Below the pieces are notes generated by a model. That model was not told the DNA's origin. It did no database searches and saw nothing but the letters and a program-made list of their open reading frames with translations. Shown here one piece after another: positions 41,426 to 50,126 of a DNA stretch of 64,000 nt; position 1 is the stretch's first letter; each line of letters opens with the position of its first letter. The DNA is taken from contig JAPWJX010000003.1 in the NCBI GenBank assembly GCA_028283855.1, forward strand, positions 496,001 through 560,000, in the 5' to 3' direction. This stretch comes from Verrucomicrobium sp. (GTDB lineage: Bacteria; Verrucomicrobiota; Verrucomicrobiia; Methylacidiphilales; GAS474). The position numbers and the translations under genes are program-made.

Positions 41426-42451
41426 GTGACTTTCCGGGAACTCCTCCTCGCCGCGCCCGCCGACGGCACGGAGTGGAGCGGCGGCCTGGCCTGCCAGGTC
41501 GCCGCCGCCCGTCCCGGCACCACCAAGACGGGCAAGCCCTACCTGGAGCTGGAGCTGGCCGACGGCACCGGCGCGGAACGGATCAAGCTCTGGTCCGACG
41601 CGCCCGCTTACGAGGAGGCCCAGGGCCTCCGCCCCGGCGCCTTCCTCTGGGTCGAGGCCGTCTTCCGGCGCAACGGCTTCGGCCTCAACCCGGACCGGCT
41701 CCATTTCCGCCCCCTTTCGGAGGAGGAATCGGCCGCCCTCCTGGCGGGGACGCCGGAACGGCGCGACTTCCTGGCCGGGGAGCTGGCCTATATCGAGGAA
41801 GCCGCCGCCTCCCTGGCCGATCCGCGGCTGCGGGTCCTCTGCCAGGTTTTCTTTTCCCAATACGGGGAGCGCTTCGCCCGCGCGGCGGCGGCGCGCGACT
41901 TCCACCACGCCCGGCGCGGCGGCCTCGTCGAGCACGTCGCGCAGATGCTGCGCGGCGCGGCGGCGCTGGCCCCCGTCTATCCCCGGCTTAATTGGGACCT
42001 GGTCCGCGCGGGCGTCCTCTTCCACGACTGCGGCAAGCTGTGGGAGAACGACTACGCCGCCGAGGGCTTCGTCATGCCCTACACCCAGATTGGCGAGCTG
42101 CTTGGCCACATCCCTGTGGGGATGGAGCTGGTCAACGCCCTCTGGCGGACGGTGGCGGAGCGGGAGGAGTTCACCCAGGCGGCCACCCCGTCGGCCGAGC
42201 AGGTGAAGCTCCACCTCCTCCACCTCATCGCCTCCCACCACGGCCAGCGGGAATTCGGCGCGCCGGTGACGCCGCGCACGCCGGAGGCGTGGGCGCTCCA
42301 CTACCTCGACAACCTCGACGCCAAGCTGGAGATGCTCCGCAGCGCCTACGAGGAAAAGGCGGAGATCGCCCCCGGCATCTTCGACCGCCGCCCGCCGCTG
42401 GAGGGCCGCCCCGTCCGCTCCCTGGCCGCCTACGTTCCGCCCGCCGCCTGA
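41426..42451 (+). CDS. OB-fold/HD-domain protein, YhaM-like 3'-5' exoribonuclease
   Basis: A 341-aa protein of the YhaM type. An N-terminal OB-fold nucleic-acid-binding part (about 10-95, PYLELELADGTGAERIKLWS) is followed by an HD phosphohydrolase domain (about 150-300) with FHHARRGGLVEHVAQM and AGVLFHDCGKLWE, the His-Asp metal site. Bacillus YhaM trims RNA and DNA 3' ends. The start is GTG at 41426, 6 nt after the tkt stop, so co-transcription with tkt is likely. The next gene follows after 9 nt. Confidence 0.85.
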   Translation: MTFRELLLAAPADGTEWSGGLACQVAAARPGTTKTGKPYLELELADGTGAERIKLWSDAPAYEEAQGLRPGAFLWVEAVFRRNGFGLNPDRLHFRPLSEEESAALLAGTPERRDFLAGELAYIEEAAASLADPRLRVLCQVFFSQYGERFARAAAARDFHHARRGGLVEHVAQMLRGAAALAPVYPRLNWDLVRAGVLFHDCGKLWENDYAAEGFVMPYTQIGELLGHIPVGMELVNALWRTVAEREEFTQAATPSAEQVKLHLLHLIASHHGQREFGAPVTPRTPEAWALHYLDNLDAKLEMLRSAYEEKAEIAPGIFDRRPPLEGRPVRSLAAYVPPAA

Positions 42452-42460
42452 TTTTTTTTG

Positions 42461-43516
42461 ATGAAGCCCACCGCCCTTGTCGTCGGCTCGACCGGCATTT
42501 CCGGCCAGAACCTGGCCGACCACCTCGTCCACCACGGCTGGACCGTTCACGGCCTGGCCCGCCGCCCCGGCACCCACCGGGGAATCGTCCCCGTCGTCGC
42601 CGACCTGGCCGATCCGGCCTCCGTCCGCCACGCGCTGGAGGGGCAGGCCTTCTCCCACGTCTATTACTGCACCTGGGCCCGCCAGGCGAACGAGGCGGAG
42701 AACATCCGCGTCAACGGCGCGATGCTCCGCAACCTCCTGGAAGCCCTTCCCGCCTGCCCGGAGCACGTCGCCCTGGTCACCGGCCTCAAGCACTACCTGG
42801 GGCCCTTCGAGTCCTACGGCAAGGTGAAGCCGGACACCCCCTTCAGCGAGGAGCAGCCCCGCGTTCCCTACCCCAATTTCTATTACGCCCAGGAAGACAT
42901 CCTCTTCGAGGCGGCGGCCCGCCAGGGCTTCCGCTGGTCGGTCCACCGGCCCCACACCCTCATCGGCTGGGCCCTGGGCAACGCGATGAACATGGGCGTC
43001 ACCCTGGCCGTCTACGCCGCCCTCTGCCGGGAGACGGGGCGGCCCTTCGTCTTCCCCGGCTCCCCCCAGCAGTACGAGGCGCTCACCGACGTGACCGACG
43101 CCCGCATCCTGGCGCGCCACTTGGAATGGGCCTCCACCGAGCCGCAGGCGGGCAACCAGGCCCTCAACATCGTCAACGGCGACGTCTTCCGCTGGCGCCG
43201 GATGTGGGGAAAGCTCGCCCGCGCCCTCGGCGTCGAGGCGGCGGAATACCCGGGCCACGCCCAGCCGCTGGAAGCGATGTGGGCGGACGCCGCGCCGCTG
43301 TGGGACAAGGTCGTCACCAAGCACAACCTCCAGCCCTTCGCCCTGGAGACGCTGGTTTCCTGGTGGCATACCGACGCCGACCTGGGCCGTCCGCTGGAAA
43401 CCCTGACCGACATGACGAAGAACCGCCGCCTCGGCTTCCGGGACGTGCAGGTGACGGAGGATTCCTTCCTCGACCTCTTCGCCCGTCTGCGGGCGGAAAA
43501 GATTATTCCGGGCTAG
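42461..43516 (+). CDS. PRISE-like SDR reductase
   Basis: A 351-aa extended SDR resembling the progesterone 5-beta-reductase/iridoid synthase-like group. The NADPH motif is VVGSTGISGQNLA (about 8-20). LVTGLKHYLGPFESYGK contains the conserved Lys, and NFYYAQEDILFE the catalytic Tyr, as in PRISE enzymes, which reduce enones. The ATG at 42461 follows a run of eight T with no Shine-Dalgarno. Its stop overlaps that of the convergent esterase gene (CTAG). The bacterial substrate is unknown. Confidence 0.85.
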   Translation: MKPTALVVGSTGISGQNLADHLVHHGWTVHGLARRPGTHRGIVPVVADLADPASVRHALEGQAFSHVYYCTWARQANEAENIRVNGAMLRNLLEALPACPEHVALVTGLKHYLGPFESYGKVKPDTPFSEEQPRVPYPNFYYAQEDILFEAAARQGFRWSVHRPHTLIGWALGNAMNMGVTLAVYAALCRETGRPFVFPGSPQQYEALTDVTDARILARHLEWASTEPQAGNQALNIVNGDVFRWRRMWGKLARALGVEAAEYPGHAQPLEAMWADAAPLWDKVVTKHNLQPFALETLVSWWHTDADLGRPLETLTDMTKNRRLGFRDVQVTEDSFLDLFARLRAEKIIPG

Positions 43517-44316
43517 CCCGCGTGCCGCACCGGCCAGCGCAGGGAGAGCCAGCGAAGCAGCTCCGCCGTCCAGGGATGGTTGCCCAAGGCCAGGCCGTGG
43601 GGTCCGCGCTCATAGACGTGGAGCGCGTAGGGGACTTTCTTGGCCTGGAGGGCCCGGGCGAAGAGCAGCGCGTTTTCCGCCGGGACGTAGGGGTCTTCCT
43701 GCGTGTGCCAGACAAAGCAGGGCGGCGTCTGTTCCGTGACGTGGAGGTCCGCGCTTAAAAGAAGCCGCTGCGCTTCCTCCGCCCCGGCGCCGAGCAGCTG
43801 GTCCCGGGACCCCTCATGGGTGGCGGGGCCGGAAAGGGTGATGACCGGGTAGCAAAGGACGCCCAGGTCGGGCCGGGAGGAGAGCCGCTCCACCGGATCG
43901 GCGGCGGCGGGATCCCCGGCGTCAAACCGGGTCAGAAGAGTCGCCGCCAGGTGGCCGCCCGCCGAGGAGCCGATGATGCCGATTTGGCCGGGCGCGATGC
44001 CGAATTCGCCGGCGCGGTGGCGGAGTGTCCGCAGGCCGCGCGCGGCGTCCTGGAGCATGGCCGGGTGGCGGTAGCCGTTCTTGCCCAGCCGGTAGCTTAA
44101 GACGAAGGCGTGGATCCCCCGCTCGTTGAGCCAAAGGGCGAATTCCTCCCCCTCCCGGGGGCTGAGATACTCGTAGCCGCCCCCGGGCAATACCAGGAGG
44201 GCGGGGGCGGGGTGCGGGACGTCGGCCGGAAAAGGGGTCAGGGCGGGGGCGTCGTGGGGGGCGCCGCCGCGGGCGTCCGGCGCGCCGCCGGGCCAGAGGG
44301 GGATGGAATCGGCCAT
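43513..44316 (-). CDS. alpha/beta-hydrolase, acetyl-esterase type
   Basis: A 267-aa carbohydrate-esterase-like hydrolase of the hormone-sensitive-lipase or BD-FAE style. The oxyanion segment is LVLPGGGYEYLSPREGE, the nucleophile elbow is IGSSAGGHLAA (Ser about 118), and the acid and base lie near HTQEDPYVP and ERGPHGLALG, so the triad looks complete. The N-terminal IPLWPGGAPDARG is typical of cytoplasmic or secreted acetylxylan-type esterases. No signal peptide is seen. It may deacetylate sugars released by glycosidases such as the GH31 enzyme. Confidence 0.87.
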   Translation of the reverse strand: MADSIPLWPGGAPDARGGAPHDAPALTPFPADVPHPAPALLVLPGGGYEYLSPREGEEFALWLNERGIHAFVLSYRLGKNGYRHPAMLQDAARGLRTLRHRAGEFGIAPGQIGIIGSSAGGHLAATLLTRFDAGDPAAADPVERLSSRPDLGVLCYPVITLSGPATHEGSRDQLLGAGAEEAQRLLLSADLHVTEQTPPCFVWHTQEDPYVPAENALLFARALQAKKVPYALHVYERGPHGLALGNHPWTAELLRWLSLRWPVRHAG

Positions 44317-44394
44317 TCCCCCGGTTATGCCGGGCTGCCGGGAGACGGCAATCTTCGTACTGGATTTTCCCGTTTTTAGTGGAAATATAACGGT

Positions 44395-44772
44395 ATGAAG
44401 CCGCAGACCCTCGCGCTGGCGCTCGTTTTGGGAGGTTTGACCCTGGCCCGTGCCGACATTTCGATGCCGTTGAAGGACAATTTCTACGACAAGATGGGCC
44501 GCGGCATCGCGAACATCGCCTGGGCTCCGGCGGAGATCTTCGACTCGATGTATTCTCTCAACGAGCTGGAAGGCCCCACCGTTGCCTGGTCGAAGGGCCT
44601 GGTCCAGGGGACCAGCCGCGTGGTCCAGGACATCGGCCTGGGCGTCGTCGACGTGGCCACCTCCCCGCTGCCGATCGGCCCGGGCGTCAGCTATCAGGGC
44701 TTCAAGCAGCCCGCCTACGACTCGATGGTGGTGCAGGACTACCCCCCGGGCGATCTCATCAATTTCTACTAG
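44395..44772 (+). CDS. secreted TIGR04073-like (exosortase-associated) protein
   Basis: A 125-aa exported protein with a signal peptide (MKPQTLALALVLGGLTLARA). The mature part, with YDKMGRGIANIAWAPAEIFD and the following GTSRVVQDIGLGVVDVATSPLP, resembles the TIGR04073 family found in genomes that encode exosortase systems. Each member has an RGI-N motif followed by a hydrophobic turn. Its role is unknown. A strong terminator follows 26 nt after the stop. AAATAT ends 6 nt before the ATG. Confidence 0.65.
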   Translation: MKPQTLALALVLGGLTLARADISMPLKDNFYDKMGRGIANIAWAPAEIFDSMYSLNELEGPTVAWSKGLVQGTSRVVQDIGLGVVDVATSPLPIGPGVSYQGFKQPAYDSMVVQDYPPGDLINFY

Positions 44773-44798
44773 AACCCCTGAACTTCCAGGCTAACGAG

Positions 44799-44829
44799 AA
44801 AGCCGGGATCCCCCGATCCCGGCTTTTTT
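44799..44829 (+). terminator. intrinsic terminator
   Basis: A perfect 12-bp stem (44799-44810 with 44815-44826, loop CCCC) is followed by a T-run (44824-44829). It ends the transcript of the TIGR04073-like gene. Confidence 0.9.
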
Positions 44830-44883
44830 CGTGGGCGGAGCCGGTGCGCATCCGCCTCGGCCCACTCAAACCATTCGAGCATA

Positions 44884-45963
44884 ATGTCTGCCAATCCTCC
44901 CCTGACTCTTTCCATCGACACCCTGGCCTTCGGCGGGGAGGGGATCGGCCGCGCGGAGGGGCGGGTCTACTTTGTCCCCTTCACCGCGCCGGGGGACGAG
45001 GTGGAGGTCCGCGTCACGACGCTCAAGAAGAACTTCGGCCGCGCGGAGGTCGTCCGCGTGGTGAAGGCCGGCCCCGCCCGCCAGGCCGCGCCCTGCCCCT
45101 ACTACGGGCCGTGCGGCGGCTGCCAATACCAGCACCTTACCTATGAGGAGGAGCTGCGGGCCAAGCAGGCCCAGGTTGCCGAGACGCTCCGCCGCGTGGG
45201 AAAGGTGGAGGCCCCGGTCGACCCGATCGTTCCCTCTCCCCAGGCCTACGGCTACCGCAACCGCATCACCGTCCACGCGGGGCAGGGCCGCCTCGGCTTC
45301 CACCGGGCGGGCTCCCGGGAGATCGTCGACGTGGCCCACTGCCTCCTGGCCGCGCCGGAGGTCAACGACGCCCTCACCGACCTGCGCCGGAAGAAGCCCC
45401 GGCCCGCCGAGGGCCATTTCTCCCTGCGCATGCCCGACCTGCCGCCGTCGGCCTTCCACCAGGTGAACCGCTTTCTCCTGGAGCCGCTGCGGGACCTCGT
45501 CGCCGCGCAGGCGGCGGCGACCGACGCGCCCCACCTCGTCGAGGGCTACTGCGGCGGCGGCTTCTTCACGGAGGCCCTCGCCGCGGGCCGCGCGCGCGCC
45601 TGGGCGATCGAGGCCGACGGCCGCGCCCTGCGCGACGCCCGGCGGCGGCAGCTCCCACAGGTGGAGTGGATTGAAGGAAAGGTCGAAGACCGGCTGGCCG
45701 AGGCCCTGGCCGCGGCGGCTTCCGCGCCCGCCCTCGTCCTCCTCGACCCGCCCCGGGAAGGCCTGGCCCCCGGTGCGCTGGAAGCGCTGCGGGCCGGCGC
45801 GTCGGGCGTCGCGCGCGCGGTCTACGTCTCCTGCGATCCGGCCACCCTGGCGCGCGACCTGGCGGGGCTCTCTTCCGTCTTCCGCGTCGAGAGGGTCGTC
45901 CCTGTCGACCTCTTCCCCCGCACCGCGCAGGTGGAGGCCGTCGCCGTGCTGGCGCCGGTGTAG
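44884..45963 (+). CDS. class I SAM-dependent RNA (uracil-C5) methyltransferase, RlmD/TrmA type
   Basis: A 359-aa enzyme that methylates uracil C5 in rRNA or tRNA. An N-terminal TRAM domain (about 5-62) is followed by Fe-S cysteines CPYYGPCGGC (71, 77, 80; a fourth Cys in VAHCLLA). The SAM domain has EGYCGGGFFTEALA and LLDPPREGL, and the catalytic Cys is in YVSCDPATLARDL near the C-terminus. It is shorter than E. coli RlmD (433 aa), mainly in the central part. The target base is unclear, so no symbol is given. Confidence 0.88.
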   Translation: MSANPPLTLSIDTLAFGGEGIGRAEGRVYFVPFTAPGDEVEVRVTTLKKNFGRAEVVRVVKAGPARQAAPCPYYGPCGGCQYQHLTYEEELRAKQAQVAETLRRVGKVEAPVDPIVPSPQAYGYRNRITVHAGQGRLGFHRAGSREIVDVAHCLLAAPEVNDALTDLRRKKPRPAEGHFSLRMPDLPPSAFHQVNRFLLEPLRDLVAAQAAATDAPHLVEGYCGGGFFTEALAAGRARAWAIEADGRALRDARRRQLPQVEWIEGKVEDRLAEALAAAASAPALVLLDPPREGLAPGALEALRAGASGVARAVYVSCDPATLARDLAGLSSVFRVERVVPVDLFPRTAQVEAVAVLAPV

Positions 45964-46018
45964 CGCGGCATTGAGGGATTGATCTTCCGCGCCGGAAGGC
46001 CTATTTTCTTCCCCTTCT

Positions 46019-46177
46019 ATGAAGCAGCCCGCCCCGCTCCCTTCTTTTCCGAAACGGACCGCCCCCGTCGCCGAAGCGATGAAGGACGTCTCCCCCAAGC
46101 GCCCCGGCTTTTTCCGCCAGATCCTCGAAGGCCTCGGCGCCTGCGTGGAAAAGGGCGGCCCCGTCAAAATGGGCTAA
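46019..46177 (+). CDS. small basic protein, function unknown
   Basis: A 52-aa ORF (MKQPAPLPSFPKRTAPVAEA, ending GACVEKGGPVKMG), Pro/Lys-rich, with one short amphipathic stretch FFRQILEGLGACVEKG. It begins 55 nt after the RNA methyltransferase stop, and a weak terminator overlaps its end. The codon pattern is consistent with a real gene, but nothing identifies it. Confidence 0.4.
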   Translation: MKQPAPLPSFPKRTAPVAEAMKDVSPKRPGFFRQILEGLGACVEKGGPVKMG

Positions 46178-46190
46178 GGCCCGTTTTTTT
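46168..46190 (+). terminator. weak intrinsic terminator
   Basis: A short GGGC/GCCC stem (46171-46174 with 46179-46182) holding the stop codon in its loop is followed by seven T (46184-46190). Confidence 0.4.
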
Positions 46191-46241
46191 GCCTCCAAGG
46201 TTACGAACGGGTGACGACCCCTTTTCTTTTCTAAGACACCG

Positions 46242-47924
46242 ATGCTTTTCTTCCAGATCGCGGGCGGCATCGCCCTGGTGATCTTCGGCGTCCGTTTTCT
46301 GCGGAAAGGCCTGGACCGCCTCTTCGGCGGCAAGCTGGTCCTCTGGCTCTCCCGGATGACCCAGGGGCGGTGGAAGGCCTTCGGCTCCGGCGTCGCCGTC
46401 GGCACGCTGGCCCCCTCCTCCACGGCGCTCTCCCTCCTGACGCTCCAATTGATCGACAGCGGCCGCATCGACGCGGCGCGGATGCTCGCCGTCCTCCTGG
46501 GGACCAACCTGGGCATCACGGTGATGGCCCAGTTCCTGGCCTTCCACGTCCAGAGCTACGCGGGCGTGCTGCTCGTCTTCGGCGTCATCGGCTTCCAGTT
46601 CCTCCACCGGGAGACGATCCGCGGCATCGGCCAGTGCCTCCTTTCCTTCGGCTTCATCTTCGTGGCCATGCAGTACATCGGCGCGGGGGTGAGCGTCTTC
46701 CTGCGCGATCCGGCCAACGGGCCCTGGATCACCCTCTTTTCCACCCACCCGCTCCTGGTCCTGGTGCTGGCGGCCCTCTTCACCGTGGCGGTGCAGAGCT
46801 CCACGGTCAGCATCAGCTTCGCCATCGCGCTGGCGGCCAACCCGGTTTTCGCCGCCTCCCTGGCCGTGCCGTGGGTGCTGGGGACCAACCTGGGCATCTC
46901 GGTCACCGGCGTCATCATGGGCTGGAACACCCTGGAAGGCCGCCGCCTGACCACGGCCAACCTGATGATCAAGGGGACCTTCGCCCTCCTCCTCCTCTTC
47001 GCCGCGCCTTCCCTCACGGAGGCGCTCTACCACCTGGGCACCGGCTCGGTGACCCGGCACATCGCCGTCTTCCACAGCCTCTTCAACCTCCTGGTCGGCC
47101 TCCTGGCCATGCCCTTCCTGGACCGGATCGTCCTCCTCGTCCGCGACCTGCTGCCCGCGCCGGAGCCGACGGCGTCGGGCCTCCCCGCCATCGAGACCTA
47201 CCTCGACCCGCAGGCGCTGGAGACCCCCTCCGTCGCCCTGGCCAACGCCACGCGGGAGACCCTGCGCATGACCGACGCGGTGAAGCAGATGCTGGCCAGC
47301 GCCTGGCGCGTCCACACGGAGCGGAACCTCGCCCTCATCGCCCAGGTGCAGCAGGCCGACGACCTGGTCGACGGCACCTACCGCGCCGTGCAGAACTACC
47401 TCTCCCGCATCCGCGAGGGGCTGACGAAGAAGGAGGCCGAATGGCAGTTCGCCCTCCTGACCTTCTCCAACGAGCTGGAGTCGGTCGGCGACATCATCGA
47501 CAAGAGCCTCTGCGACCAGCTGCGCAAGCACCTGAACGAGGGGACCATCCTCCCCGCCGAGGAGGCCGCCGTCCTGCGCGCCGTCTACGAGCGGGTCATG
47601 CACCGCTTCGACGAGGCGATCGGGCTGCTCACCACCCAGGGCGCGGGCCAGGTCCGCGCCTTCCTGCGCGGAAAGGAAACGCTCAACGAGTGGTGCCGCC
47701 AGGAGCAGAAGGCCCACTACGAGCGGCTGAAGATGCACGCGGGCCACGACGGCGCCGACGCGCTGGCGGTCAGCGCCCATTTCCTGGACATGCTCGACAG
47801 CTTCCGGCGGATCAACAGCCACGTGAGCACGATCGGCTACTCCTTCACCACCGCCCCGGCCAAGCGCCGCCGCGGCCCCGCCGCTTCCGCCCCCGCCGCC
47901 ACCCCGCTGCCGGAGCAGGACTAG
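46242..47924 (+). CDS. Na+/phosphate cotransporter (NptA/YjbB type) with PhoU-like domain
   Basis: A 560-aa inner-membrane protein. Residues 1-310 hold about nine helices with two Na/Pi repeats. The second repeat has the canonical VAVQSSTVSIS; in the first the Gln-Ser pair of QSSS is replaced (TLAPSSTALS). Residues 340-530 form a PhoU-like helical bundle (DAVKQMLASAWRVHTERN, QQADDLVDG, FSNELESVGDIIDKS). Such proteins mediate Na-coupled phosphate movement, often efflux, under PhoU-like control. The altered first motif may change coupling. It is convergent with the next gene. Confidence 0.88.
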   Translation: MLFFQIAGGIALVIFGVRFLRKGLDRLFGGKLVLWLSRMTQGRWKAFGSGVAVGTLAPSSTALSLLTLQLIDSGRIDAARMLAVLLGTNLGITVMAQFLAFHVQSYAGVLLVFGVIGFQFLHRETIRGIGQCLLSFGFIFVAMQYIGAGVSVFLRDPANGPWITLFSTHPLLVLVLAALFTVAVQSSTVSISFAIALAANPVFAASLAVPWVLGTNLGISVTGVIMGWNTLEGRRLTTANLMIKGTFALLLLFAAPSLTEALYHLGTGSVTRHIAVFHSLFNLLVGLLAMPFLDRIVLLVRDLLPAPEPTASGLPAIETYLDPQALETPSVALANATRETLRMTDAVKQMLASAWRVHTERNLALIAQVQQADDLVDGTYRAVQNYLSRIREGLTKKEAEWQFALLTFSNELESVGDIIDKSLCDQLRKHLNEGTILPAEEAAVLRAVYERVMHRFDEAIGLLTTQGAGQVRAFLRGKETLNEWCRQEQKAHYERLKMHAGHDGADALAVSAHFLDMLDSFRRINSHVSTIGYSFTTAPAKRRRGPAASAPAATPLPEQD

Positions 47925-47936
47925 GCGGCCCGGGCC

Positions 47937-48734
47937 CTAGTCGAAGCTTCCGCCCCCGCCGCCCCAGCCGCCGCCGCTGTGGTCGCGGTAAGAATCGGAA
48001 AGATCGAGCGCGATCTTGTCGCTCCGATGGAGAAGCCCGTCGTCGCCGGAACAAAAAGAGGAAGCCCTGCGGGCCCCCGCCAGGGCGCTTAAGTCCGCGG
48101 CTTTGGGGTGGCGCTCCTGCGTCAGAAAATCGGTTTGGGCGGCGGAGGCGGCCTCCTGCATGGGGCGAAGGAAGGGGGTCTTCGGCGCCGCGTCGAGCGC
48201 CTCCGGGCCGATCCCGATTTTTTGGAGCCGCCGGGCGTAAGGTTCCGCCTGCCAGTGAAAGGTCCCCAGGTTATTCCATTGAAACAGCAGGTGCCGCACC
48301 GGCCCGCCGTAGGGGTGGAGCTCGTCTTTCTGCGATCCTCCGTTGGGAAAGCTCAGATTCTGAAGGTCGACCTCCTTGGCGAAAGAACAGATGAGCGCCT
48401 GGAGGTTGTGGCGGTAGGCGGGATCTTTGGGGCCTTTTTGATCCAGCCGCTCGTAGCGCGTGAGCATTTCATCCATCGCGATCTCCTTGCCCAGCGGCGT
48501 GCCGGGAGCGGCGAGATAGGCGGACAAGGTTTGAAACGCCGAACGGTCGAGAAGGAAGTCCACCCCGTTGGGGGATTTGGCCAAAACGGGGAAGTTTTTT
48601 TGCCGGGCGGTCTGGGCGACCAGGGCGGCGATCTCGGCCGCCTCGGTATCGGAAAACCTCTCCACCGCCTCGCGGATGTGCCACCAGGCGTAGTTGGTGT
48701 CTTTCGTCTCTTCCGCGGCTTCTTTCCAGTTCAT
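47937..48734 (-). CDS. hypothetical protein with Gly-rich tail
   Basis: A 265-aa soluble, mostly helical protein (MNWKEAAEETKDTNYAWWHI). It ends in a flexible SGGGWGGGGGSFD tail of the type seen in some envelope-stress and TPM-domain proteins, though no TPM domain is visible. There is no signal peptide or membrane span. It is less G+C-rich than its neighbours. It lies alone between a convergent Na/Pi transporter and an upstream frameshifted oxidoreductase gene 61 nt away. I recognise no family. Confidence 0.65.
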   Translation of the reverse strand: MNWKEAAEETKDTNYAWWHIREAVERFSDTEAAEIAALVAQTARQKNFPVLAKSPNGVDFLLDRSAFQTLSAYLAAPGTPLGKEIAMDEMLTRYERLDQKGPKDPAYRHNLQALICSFAKEVDLQNLSFPNGGSQKDELHPYGGPVRHLLFQWNNLGTFHWQAEPYARRLQKIGIGPEALDAAPKTPFLRPMQEAASAAQTDFLTQERHPKAADLSALAGARRASSFCSGDDGLLHRSDKIALDLSDSYRDHSGGGWGGGGGSFD

Positions 48735-48795
48735 GCGAATGCCCCCTTTAGGAGTACAATTCGGCTATCTTTCCTAAAAAAGGCCGGCCCGGCGC

Positions 48796-49792
48796 CTAAA
48801 ACCCCGGCCCGCGGGCGACGATCTTGCCCGTCACCTCCCGGCGCTGGAGGCGGCCCAGGGCCTGGGGAATCTCCTCGAACGGGACGACTTCCGTGACCAG
48901 GGAGGAGATCCGCCCCGCCGCCAGCCGCCCGATCACCGACGCGCCCAGGCGGCCCAGCTCCGCCCGCGCGGCGGGGGAGCCGCCCGGGCCGTAGGCCGCG
49001 CCCAGGGAAATCTCATGGACGGAGCAGGCTTTGTGGAAGGGTTTCCATTTGGAAAAATCGGGCAGGCCCGCCACGCAGACGAGCGCCCCGCCGAAGGCCA
49101 GGAGGTCGAAGGCCTCCGTCGCGCGGGGCGGCCCGGCGGCGTCGAGGACGACGTCGACGCCCAGGCCCTGGGTGGCGTGGCGGACCGCCTCGGCGATCGC
49201 GGCCTCTCCCCCGGTGTAGTCGATGGCCGTGTCGGCCCCCAATTCCTGGACCAGGGTCAGGTTGGCCGGGGAGGCGGTGGCCAGGACGCGGAGCCGCAGT
49301 TCCCGCGCGAGCTGCAGGGCGAATCCCCCGACGCCGCCGGAGCCGCCGTGGATGAGGATCGACTGGCCCGCCCCAGGGGCGGACGCGGTGGAAAAGGGCC
49401 TGGTAGGCGGTGAAGCCCGCCGTGGGAAGCGCGGCGGCGTCGGTCGCGGCCACCTCGTCCGGCAGGGCGGCCAGCGCGGCGGCGTCGGCCAGGGCCACCT
49501 CGGCAAAGCCGCCGGGGCGGCGCAGGTCGCCGTGGAAGTAGACGCGCTGGCCGGGGATCCATGGGTCGCCGCCGGGGCCGACGGCCTCGATGGTGCCGGC
49601 GACGTCGAGGCCCGGGATGTGCGGCCACGCCCAGTCGGGATGGCCGGAGGCGATCACCTTGTAGTCGACCGGATTGAGGCCGACGGCTTCGACGCGGACG
49701 GCGACCTGGCCGGGGCCGGGCGCGGGCTCCGGCGCGTCGGCCAGGCGGAGGGAGGAGGGCGTGCCGGGGCGGTCGAGGAGAAGGGCACGCAT
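48796..49792 (-). pseudogene. MDR quinone-oxidoreductase-like gene with a frameshift
   Basis: Two overlapping frames together encode one medium-chain dehydrogenase. The 5' part (from the ATG at 49792, MRALLLDRPGTPSSLRLA) holds the GroES-like half up to TAYQALFHRVR. The 3' part continues in another frame from PGAGQSILIHGGSGGVGGFALQLA to GKIVARGPGF. Removing one base in the four-G run at 49376-49379 joins them without a gap. Both halves show normal conservation, so this is a recent inactivation or a sequencing error in a homopolymer. Intact, it would be about 331 aa, zinc-free and NADPH-dependent. Confidence 0.85.
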
Positions 49793-49799
49793 CGGCGGC

Positions 49800-50123
49800 T
49801 CAGCGGACGCGCTGAATGGCGGCGAGGTCGAGGGGCGCCAGGGCCGGGCCCTCCCCCTTCGTGCTCCGCCGGAGGGCGAGGCACTCCTGCGGGTCGAGGG
49901 TGACTTTGTGGGTCCAGCGGGTCCGCTCGGCGACCTGGCGCAGGACGCCGCCCTGGACGCGGAGGCCGTCCGGCGCCTCCGTCAGGTCGAGGGTGCGGCC
50001 GGGCTCGACGGTTTGGAAACCGCCGTCCGGCTCTTGCAGGGTGCCGGGGCCGTCGTAATAGGTGTGGCCGGCCAGTTCGGACTTGGACTGGGCCAGCACG
50101 GTGCTTTGGGGGCGGCGGCTCAT
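49800..50123 (-). CDS. small hypothetical protein
   Basis: A 107-aa soluble ORF (MSRRPQSTVLAQSKSELAGH) with several short predicted beta-strands (TLDLTEAPDGLRVQGGVLRQV, THKVTLDPQECLALRR), suggesting a small beta-rich domain. It starts 3 nt downstream of the dnaB stop on the same strand and ends 7 nt before the oxidoreductase start, so it belongs to the dnaB transcript. No family is recognised. Confidence 0.6.
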   Translation of the reverse strand: MSRRPQSTVLAQSKSELAGHTYYDGPGTLQEPDGGFQTVEPGRTLDLTEAPDGLRVQGGVLRQVAERTRWTHKVTLDPQECLALRRSTKGEGPALAPLDLAAIQRVR

Positions 50124-50126
50124 TTT

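Noticed and set aside
42452-42459. Eight consecutive T before the PRISE-like gene as an intrinsic terminator.
   Set aside because: No stem precedes the run; it merely fills the 9-nt gap between two co-oriented genes.
39308-43369. A 1353-codon open frame on the minus strand opposite tkt, the YhaM-like gene and the PRISE-like gene.
   Set aside because: It is antisense to three clearly conserved genes and reads as low-complexity Gly/Val/Leu/Asp repeats typical of reverse frames in GC-rich DNA.
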